Shown piece after piece: positions 58,526-64,000 of a stretch of DNA of 64,000 bases. The notes under the pieces are model-generated. The model did no database searches, was not told the DNA's origin, and saw only the letters and a list, made by a program, of their open reading frames with translations. Location: positions 11,913-75,912 of the forward strand of contig CAWVWE010000010.1 in the NCBI GenBank assembly GCA_963933975.1, written 5' to 3'. Position numbers and translations under genes: made by a program. This DNA comes from UBA10364 sp905182675. Its GTDB lineage: Bacteria; Bacteroidota; Bacteroidia; Flavobacteriales; Schleiferiaceae. Position 1 is the first letter of the stretch; each line of letters starts with the position of its first letter.

Positions 58526-59203
58526 TTAAAGCCATTTCTTTTTTGATTTTTCAGCCACAAAATCTTTTAAGTAATACGGCTCAAAATACGCTACGTCCTC
58601 AAGATCATATGATTTCTCTTGAACACTCCGCAGCATTTGTTTTGCTGAGGGATAGCTATTATCTAAGAAATGCCACCTGTCATTTGAAGCCACTAAGGAT
58701 TTGACCTTGTCTGCACAATCGCCAATCACAAAAAGTCGATGGTCTTTATATTTAGACCATGATTCTTCATTGAGGACTACTGCTTCTACCAAATCTAAAG
58801 GAATCAATGTACCACTGACATTTTCCCACACTTGGGCATAAACCTCATCTCTACGGGCATCTAGTACAGAAATAACAACATCCCCTTCAGCGGTATCAGG
58901 GAAATCAAAACATTCTAAGGTGGACACACTCATTAAAGGGATGTTCCATGCATAACACAATCCTTTTGCAGCACTAACACCTATTCTAAGCCCCGTATAA
59001 GAACCCGGGCCTTTTCCGACACATACTGCGTCTATTTGACCAGGAAGCACGGCAAACTGGCTTAAAAGTTCTTTAATGAGTACATGCAGGCGTTCACCAT
59101 GAACGAACTTCTCTCCTCGCTCCTCTAGAGCGCCTTTAAGCCCAGAATGATCAACGAGCGCTACACTGCAATTCTTAGTTGCCGTTTCGAGGCAGAGAAT
59201 CAT
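58526..59203 (-). CDS. tsaB: tRNA threonylcarbamoyladenosine biosynthesis protein TsaB
   Basis: 225 residues. ILCLETATKNCSVALV, GKGPGSYTGLRIGVSAAKGLCYA and VISVLDARRDEVYAQ are the ASKHA-fold TsaB blocks. TsaB is a non-catalytic partner of TsaD and TsaE in making t6A37 on ANN-decoding tRNAs. Its ATG shares a base with the stop of the efflux adaptor, so it is the third gene of tolC-adaptor-tsaB. It converges with tag with seven bases between. Confidence 0.92.
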   Translation of the reverse strand: MILCLETATKNCSVALVDHSGLKGALEERGEKFVHGERLHVLIKELLSQFAVLPGQIDAVCVGKGPGSYTGLRIGVSAAKGLCYAWNIPLMSVSTLECFDFPDTAEGDVVISVLDARRDEVYAQVWENVSGTLIPLDLVEAVVLNEESWSKYKDHRLFVIGDCADKVKSLVASNDRWHFLDNSYPSAKQMLRSVQEKSYDLEDVAYFEPYYLKDFVAEKSKKKWL

Positions 59204-60456
59204 TATTTCTTGTCTTGTGTTTTAACAGATGCACCGTTTTTCAGTAACCTGGACACGGCGCTATATGGACCTGTGATGACCTCTGTAGAGTCTTCTAGAC
59301 CTTCAATAATGATGAATTCATCATCTTGAATTCCACTCTTAACTACACGAAGTTTCGCTTCACCATCCATTGGTAGAAATACAACTTCAAAACTCTCATC
59401 ACCCTCTCCATACATCTCGCCATAAGAACTCGCTCTTGTTGAAGTATCTTTTCTAACAGTAACCGCTTGAATAGGAATCACCAAAGCACCTTTTACTTTA
59501 TTCGTAACGATTTCAACGGTAGCCGTCATTCCAGGACGAAAGGGATTCTTACCATAAGATTCTATCAGATGTGCATAACTGTTATTCAGAACACGGATCT
59601 TCACTTCAAAATTAGTTACTTGGTCTGCGGAAGCACCCATAGCTAGTTTAGCGCTATTTGCGATTTCACTTACCACACCTTTAAAGTTGTCTCCTAGGTA
59701 GGCGTCTATTTCAATCAAGGCTGTATCGCCTGCAGCTAACTTAACAATGTCATTTTCATTCACCTCCACCAAGACCTCCATGGTATCAAGTTCAGCAATG
59801 CGGAGCATATCTGTACCCGTCATTGTCGCAGTACCTACAACGCGCTCCCCTAGCTCAACATTGAGCTGTGTAACAGTCCCTGAAATAGGGGCTATTATAG
59901 TTGTTCTTTTTAAATTTTTAAACGCTTCATCCAGGTTCGCTTCAGCACTTTGAAGGGCGTATTTTGAGCTTTCCTTTTGGAGCTCAGCAACCGTGATTGA
60001 GCGTTGCGCCGCATCAAACTCTTGCTGAGAGATGGCTCCTTTGACAAACAAGTTCTGGCTTCTTTCCCATAATTTTTTAGCTTCAATCAAAGCCGCATCA
60101 CTCTGTGCCAAAACTGCCTTTGAACTGTTGACAGCTGCTCTAGATCTTGTGATGACACTTTCGTATATATCAGGATTGATTTTTACAAGCACTTCACCGT
60201 TCTTAACATATTGACCATCCACGACATTGACTTCAATAATCTCACCGCTGACCTCAGGACTCATTTTAACTTCAACCTCAGGCTGGATCTTTCCACTAGC
60301 CGTAACTGATTCTACTACCGTTCGTTGGTGGACAAATCCAGTTTCAATGATGACCGCATCATTGTTGCCATCAATCCATCCTTTTTTCTTCGCTAGAATT
60401 AATCCGCCAATCAATACTATGGCAATGGGAATGATGACTTTTAAGTTGATTTTCAT
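59203..60456 (-). CDS. Periplasmic adaptor subunit (HlyD/MacA type) of an efflux system
   Basis: 417 residues. An N-terminal anchor (~5-23), then SGKIQPEVEVKMSPEVSGEIIEV (first half of the lipoyl/barrel-sandwich domain), a coiled-coil hairpin (~95-180, rich in Ala/Glu/Gln), TTIIAPISGTVTQLNVELGERV (second lipoyl half), a beta-barrel and a membrane-proximal domain. It should link an inner-membrane pump to the TolC channel encoded 11 bases upstream. The pump itself (MacB- or RND-type) is not in the window. MacA-like layout suggests an ABC partner. Confidence 0.88.
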   Translation of the reverse strand: MKINLKVIIPIAIVLIGGLILAKKKGWIDGNNDAVIIETGFVHQRTVVESVTASGKIQPEVEVKMSPEVSGEIIEVNVVDGQYVKNGEVLVKINPDIYESVITRSRAAVNSSKAVLAQSDAALIEAKKLWERSQNLFVKGAISQQEFDAAQRSITVAELQKESSKYALQSAEANLDEAFKNLKRTTIIAPISGTVTQLNVELGERVVGTATMTGTDMLRIAELDTMEVLVEVNENDIVKLAAGDTALIEIDAYLGDNFKGVVSEIANSAKLAMGASADQVTNFEVKIRVLNNSYAHLIESYGKNPFRPGMTATVEIVTNKVKGALVIPIQAVTVRKDTSTRASSYGEMYGEGDESFEVVFLPMDGEAKLRVVKSGIQDDEFIIIEGLEDSTEVITGPYSAVSRLLKNGASVKTQDKK

Positions 60457-60467
60457 AAGAGCTTAGG

Positions 60468-61913
60468 TTAAAGGGTAATTTGATTAAATAGATAAAACTC
60501 CAATACTTTTACCTTGAACAGGTAATCGAACTTAGATTGAATTTCACGACTCTTGGCTGCCAAGAACTGATTCTTAGAAAGCCCCAAATCAAACGCACTA
60601 ATCACACCTTCATCATAGTTAAATTGTGCATTTGTCAATGCTTCATTAGAAGCGTCAGCAGAAGCATTAGCCGCTTGATACAATGCCAAAGAGTTGGTTG
60701 CATCGACATAAGCTCGCTCAATGGTTTGTCGAACAGCGAGCTCACTTTGTTTTAGATCCAATACCGCATTGTTCTCCTGAATTTTAGCGCGCTGAACATT
60801 AGCATGGGTAACACCGCCATTAAACAACGGGATTTGGAATCCTAAACCTATGAATTGGTTCCAGTTATCATTGAGCTGATTTCCTAAAGTATAATCTATC
60901 TTACTCCCCACGTCAGGGACTGTGATTTGCTGCGGAATTTGCTCGATTGATCCTGTGACTGGATTCTCAACCAACGAATACGTCGTCAGTTGATAGTAAT
61001 CAGTGAAGTATGGAAGTCCCTGCACATAATTAGAGTTTAATTGCGCTAAGAAAAACAAGGTAGGATACCGACCCGATTCAGCGAGACGTATGCCGTATTT
61101 CGCGCTTTCAGCGTTCGCAACAGCGGCACGTACTGATGGCTGCTTAGATACAGCGTCATTTTTAAGTGCGTTAGAATTATATCCAGACATTGACAACGCA
61201 TCTAGGTCCAGCGCTGGCATAGCAATTTCAAAATTTTCAAAATCCGACTCTAATTGAAGTATTTGATATAATTGAAGTTTAGACAAAAGGACCGCATTCA
61301 CTGCACTTGTGACATTTCCCTGATCGTTACGCATTTGAGCCACGCTCTGTAAATAATCATCCTTTGAAATGGCACCATTATCGAACAACAACTTTGTCCG
61401 CTCAAGGCTCTGTATGGAAGTCGTTAATTGTCCTTGAGCAACCTCTTCCAATTGTAGGTTTACGATAATCTGAAGATAGGCCGAAGCTATATTAAGCGAT
61501 ACATTATTCTTGACCTCTTCAAACTGATATAGTGCCGCGACACGGTTCATTCTAGCTTGCTGAAGTTGAAACAGATTGCGTCCGCCTGAAAGTAGGGTCC
61601 AATTACCCGCCGCAGTAGCACTAAAGGTTTGTCTAGAACCTGGCTGCCTTGTATTAGATATTGGATCAATAGTTAATCCGAAATTCCAATAATAACCACC
61701 GTTAAGATTAGCCGTAGGAAGAAAAGCCAGTTTACTTTGTAGCTCCTGAACCTCAATATTTTTAACTGAGTTCCCCGCCTTTTGAATGTCTAAGTTATGT
61801 GCTTTAGCATATTCAACACATGAGGCTAAAGTCCACGCTTCTTGAGCGAAACTGGTGTTAAACAGCAAGACTAGAATGGGTGATAAAATGAATCGTAAAG
61901 GCGTGAATTTCAT
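60468..61913 (-). CDS. TolC-family outer-membrane channel protein
   Basis: 481 residues. Signal peptide (MKFTPLRFILSPILVLLFNTSFA), then two structurally repeated halves with long helices: WTLASCVEYAKAHNLDIQ opens the first and QPSVRAAVANAESAKYGIRLAESGRYP the second, both TolC/OEP blocks; FDLGLSKNQFLAAKSREIQSKFDYLFKV ends it. It forms a trimeric exit duct for the adaptor-linked pump. A perfect -7 box lies 24 bases upstream. First gene of the tolC-adaptor-tsaB unit. Confidence 0.92.
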   Translation of the reverse strand: MKFTPLRFILSPILVLLFNTSFAQEAWTLASCVEYAKAHNLDIQKAGNSVKNIEVQELQSKLAFLPTANLNGGYYWNFGLTIDPISNTRQPGSRQTFSATAAGNWTLLSGGRNLFQLQQARMNRVAALYQFEEVKNNVSLNIASAYLQIIVNLQLEEVAQGQLTTSIQSLERTKLLFDNGAISKDDYLQSVAQMRNDQGNVTSAVNAVLLSKLQLYQILQLESDFENFEIAMPALDLDALSMSGYNSNALKNDAVSKQPSVRAAVANAESAKYGIRLAESGRYPTLFFLAQLNSNYVQGLPYFTDYYQLTTYSLVENPVTGSIEQIPQQITVPDVGSKIDYTLGNQLNDNWNQFIGLGFQIPLFNGGVTHANVQRAKIQENNAVLDLKQSELAVRQTIERAYVDATNSLALYQAANASADASNEALTNAQFNYDEGVISAFDLGLSKNQFLAAKSREIQSKFDYLFKVKVLEFYLFNQITL

Positions 61914-61936
61914 GAACAGAAAGGGTTAATGGCCCC

Positions 61937-61944
61937 CAAAGATA
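61937..61944 (-). promoter_or_regulatory. -7 element TATCTTTG before the tolC-like gene
   Basis: A perfect TAnnTTTG on the minus strand in the 33-base gap between the small Cys protein and tolC. It separates the efflux unit from the oxidase cluster. Confidence 0.55.
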
Positions 61945-61946
61945 CG

Positions 61947-62165
61947 CTATTTACTAAGCTTCTTTGATCGATAAAGCCTGTAAGAGATGCCGGCGATTAT
62001 CAAGTACGGGAATACCATAAGATATAAAATCCCATAGTTCAATCCTGCACCAAAGCCTCCTCCATTTGCCGTTTCAGCAACGGCTTTACACATGCTACAC
62101 TGGGCAGAAGACAGGGAGGGAAACAATAGTATCATTAACACGAAAATCGAACTAGTATACTTCAT
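61947..62165 (-). CDS. Small membrane protein with signal peptide and CSMC motif, cytochrome-oxidase neighbourhood
   Basis: 72 residues from Met at 62165, whose ATG overlaps the DUF420 stop (TGATG); a longer frame to 62225 is not favoured. A signal peptide (MKYTSSIFVLMILLFPSLSSA) is followed by QCSMCKAVAETANGGG, then one membrane helix (~45-65) and a basic tail. The CxxC right after the cleavage site could bind copper or another metal, or be redox active. Similar small proteins occur next to DUF420 and SCO genes in other Bacteroidota, so an accessory role in oxidase assembly is inferred. Confidence 0.72.
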   Translation of the reverse strand: MKYTSSIFVLMILLFPSLSSAQCSMCKAVAETANGGGFGAGLNYGILYLMVFPYLIIAGISYRLYRSKKLSK

Positions 62166-62716
62166 CAATAGTAAGGTTGCATGAATACATAGACCATCAC
62201 TCCTGTTAAGGAAACGTAAAGCCATATTGGAAAAGCAAATCGAACCAGCTTCTTATGACGAGTTATATCATTAGTCCAACCTCTAAAGACACTCAACAGG
62301 GCTAAAGGAATCACCGGAACACTTAATATAATATGTGAAATAAGAATGGTGAAATAAATTGGTCTGATGGATCCTTCCCCCAAAAACTTAGCGCTTGGAT
62401 AAGTTGTGTGATACACGACATAAGAAATTAAGAAAAGACTACTCAAAGTCAAGGCAGTAAGCATGAACGTCCTATGAACAAGAACACTTCCATTTTTTAT
62501 CGCCACAAGTGCAATGATCAAGCAGCAAAACGTTGCACCATTCAAAATAGCGTGTACCAAAGGCAAAGAGCTTATGGGAGACTCCTCAGATAACCCGAGA
62601 CCCATTTTCCAACTTGCAGGCATCACCATAAGTAGGGCCACCGCAATAGGTATTATAACACTGAGTGCATAAATGACACGTAATATCTTTTGATCTACCG
62701 TTGAGTTACTCATCAT
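62165..62716 (-). CDS. DUF420 membrane protein
   Basis: 183 residues with five membrane helices. Family blocks are LPLVHAILNGATFCCLI, the region VHRTFMLTA, SYVVYHTTYPSAKF and ILISHIILSVPVIPLALLSVFRGW, with His residues spaced as in heme/copper-interacting oxidase-assembly membrane proteins. DUF420 proteins sit with cytochrome c oxidase genes (CtaM-like), consistent with a role in making aa3/caa3 oxidase. It overlaps SCO by 11 bases and the small Cys protein by one. Confidence 0.87.
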   Translation of the reverse strand: MMSNSTVDQKILRVIYALSVIIPIAVALLMVMPASWKMGLGLSEESPISSLPLVHAILNGATFCCLIIALVAIKNGSVLVHRTFMLTALTLSSLFLISYVVYHTTYPSAKFLGEGSIRPIYFTILISHIILSVPVIPLALLSVFRGWTNDITRHKKLVRFAFPIWLYVSLTGVMVYVFMQPYY

Positions 62717-63422
62717 CTAACAAATTGTGTTTTTCCCTTTCTAATTCGGCTATAAGGACCTTGATATCCGACTCCATGTCGTTCAATTGTGTTACCTCTA
62801 AAACATCATACGAACCTACAATGTTCCCAAGATCATCCTTTCGACTCCTTATGTGTCCATTCCAGTCAATAAGAATAGCATTCGTACTGTGCAAGAAACC
62901 TCCGTCTGCAGTTTGATCTTCAAAAGCATTTAAATATAGCTTTTTGGCAACATCATATATATGATCTTGGTCACCTGTTGCGAAAATCCACTTGTCAACA
63001 TTGTAGTTATTTATCCTTTTATACGAAGCCAAAGCAGCGACCGAGTCTTTCTCTGGATCAACAGTGATACTCAATAGCTTAAACTGCGGATATCCCTTGA
63101 ATCTTCGCTCGATTCTGTTCAGGTGGAAATTCATCGCAGGGCATATTGTTGGACATGTTGCAAAGAAAAAACTTACAACATAAATCGTTGAGTCCATGGT
63201 CGCATTTGAAACAGGCTGTCCAGCGCTTGATGTAAAATTGAATGAAGGGATTTCGTAGTAGGATGTGTCATCACTTCCGATCACGACCTCTTTTGGTCCT
63301 ACATAGTCTAGAGTTTGGAAGAAAACCCCGCTTTGCCCATAAACAAAAACTATATAAAGTAAGGCAGGCAGTACTAATACTGCGATTAATACTACCCGAT
63401 GTAATATGGACCGCGTTTTCAT
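62706..63422 (-). CDS. SCO-family copper chaperone
   Basis: 238 residues. N-terminal membrane anchor (~8-30), then a thioredoxin-like domain with the copper motif in FFATCPTICPAM (CxxxC) and the distal His in GGFLHSTNAILIDW; FKLLSITVDPEKDS is the usual strand. SCO proteins deliver copper to or reduce the CuA site of cytochrome oxidase subunit II on the periplasmic side. Lies between COX IV and DUF420, overlapping both, so assembly factor and structural subunits are made together. Confidence 0.93.
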   Translation of the reverse strand: MKTRSILHRVVLIAVLVLPALLYIVFVYGQSGVFFQTLDYVGPKEVVIGSDDTSYYEIPSFNFTSSAGQPVSNATMDSTIYVVSFFFATCPTICPAMNFHLNRIERRFKGYPQFKLLSITVDPEKDSVAALASYKRINNYNVDKWIFATGDQDHIYDVAKKLYLNAFEDQTADGGFLHSTNAILIDWNGHIRSRKDDLGNIVGSYDVLEVTQLNDMESDIKVLIAELEREKHNLLDDE

Positions 63423-63730
63423 TAGCTAAATAGGTATGAACCTTCAGACAATAAAATAAACAGTAAGTAAGGTATCAGAACTAATGTTGGAAGATACAAC
63501 GCATATCTCAACGCCTTCTTCTCATATTTAACATGCATAAAAATCTGCACAATATAAGCTGCCTTCACTAGAGTCAAAACAATGAAAATGAAATTCAAGA
63601 TGGACGTTCCTAAGAACTGAACAAGTAAAATTTCAGGCTTGATTATTCCTAATACAACTTCAACTCCTGTAATGATAAGTAGGATCCAGAATACTTTCCA
63701 AATCCACCAAGTTCCTTGATGTTCTGACAT
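63422..63730 (-). CDS. Cytochrome c oxidase subunit IV-like protein
   Basis: 102 residues with three membrane helices. IWKVFWILLIITGVEVVLGI, then FIFIVLTLVKAAYIVQIFMHVKYEKKALRY with the conserved FMHVKYE stretch of prokaryotic COX IV, and a last helix. It is a small structural subunit of the heme-copper oxidase. Its ATG follows subunit III by 12 bases and its stop shares a base with SCO. Confidence 0.88.
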   Translation of the reverse strand: MSEHQGTWWIWKVFWILLIITGVEVVLGIIKPEILLVQFLGTSILNFIFIVLTLVKAAYIVQIFMHVKYEKKALRYALYLPTLVLIPYLLFILLSEGSYLFS

Positions 63731-63742
63731 GATAAATATGTG

Positions 63743-64000
63743 TTAAACGAGATAGAAGAAAGTAAATACGAAAACCCAAACAAGATCTACAAAGTGCCAA
63801 TACAAACCAACCTTTTCAATCATTCTGTAGTGACCTCTTTTCTCATAAGTACCTAAAAGTATGTTGTAGAAAATCACAAAGTTAATTATGACTCCCGAGA
63901 ATACGTGGAATCCATGAAATCCTGTGATAAAGAAAAAGAAGTTTGCAAACTGCTTTCTACCGTATTCATTGCGAATCATATTAGCTCCTTGAACTACATC
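63743..64000 (-). CDS. Cytochrome c oxidase subunit III, C-terminal part (partial at window edge)
   Basis: Only the last ~85 codons are in the window; the frame is open through base 64000 (DVVQGAN before the first Met), so an apparent start at 63979 is internal. FFFFITGFHGFHVFSGVI and MIEKVGLYWHFVDLVWVFVF are the conserved helices and His/Glu-bearing loops of subunit III. It has no metal but stabilises proton pumping by subunit I. First visible gene of the oxidase cluster. Confidence 0.92.
   Translation of the reverse strand, partial: DVVQGANMIRNEYGRKQFANFFFFITGFHGFHVFSGVIINFVIFYNILLGTYEKRGHYRMIEKVGLYWHFVDLVWVFVFTFFYLV

Noticed and set aside
1..64000. tRNA, rRNA, CRISPR or insertion-sequence features
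   Set aside because: I looked for cloverleaf-like T-loop sequences, regularly spaced direct repeats and transposase motifs with terminal repeats, and saw none. A covariance-model search would be decisive for small RNAs.

Overview
The window is chromosomal DNA from a member of the Bacteroidota, most likely a marine Flavobacteriales-type bacterium. The reasons are a type IX secretion (T9SS type B) C-terminal domain on a large secreted protein, an ExbB-ExbD-TonB operon and a TonB-dependent receptor with an N-terminal carboxypeptidase-regulatory-like domain, DUF3098 beside ftsX/uppP/truB, a mevalonate-pathway cluster, and many promoters of the Bacteroidota form TAnnTTTG with very short leaders. 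Gene density is very high and many neighbours overlap by 1-40 bases. There is no gap above about 205 bases, and I see no tRNA, rRNA, CRISPR array, insertion sequence or prophage.

Layout. 1-6816 (+): end of anmK, an amino-acid dehydrogenase, nhaD, then exbB-exbD-tonB-folC and a small secreted protein. 6843-16883 (-): a divergent YifB/ComM ATPase, rlmN, a pirin, then a tightly packed seven-gene run (transcribed radC, alpha-toroid protein, AAC(3)-like acetyltransferase, SDR, DUF7033/polysaccharide deacetylase, FemAB/GNAT-like protein, yjjG). 16927-18036 (+): a DUF1972 glycosyltransferase. 18072-22664: queA, a conserved unknown, truB, uppP, a DUF3098 protein and ftsX. 22734-29522: leuS, an M23 peptidase, a tryptophan dioxygenase-family enzyme and a PhoR/PhoB-like two-component pair. 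29716-36802 (+): a duplicated-domain lipoprotein, a TonB-dependent receptor, a LuxE-like protein and a secreted unknown. 36860-46158 (-): tyrS, a YopX-like protein, dsbD-tilS-pabB-lpd and lnt. 46188-51972 (+): pssA, purS, an AcpH-like gene, then the overlapping chain queD-fabD-mvaD-mevalonate kinase-ubiA. 51978-58518: a T9SS substrate, an M20 dipeptidase, a DUF255/thioredoxin-fold protein and tag. 58526-64000 (-): tsaB, an efflux adaptor and tolC, then a cytochrome oxidase assembly cluster (small Cys protein, DUF420, SCO, COX subunit IV, partial COX subunit III).

How genes may work together. ExbB/ExbD/TonB would energise outer-membrane receptors such as the one at 32160. The PhoB-like regulator sits beside an 11-bp phased array of T-rich heptamers in front of the lipoprotein gene, and part of that pattern recurs before the receptor gene, which suggests a phosphate-responsive uptake module. 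The 11.2-16.9 kb operon looks like an undescribed surface glycan or lipid modification set. The most testable oddities in single proteins are a tyrosyl-tRNA synthetase with Gly in place of the first His of its HIGH motif, and a YifB homologue lacking family-hallmark motifs. Assignments rest on motif recognition by eye; no database search was run.
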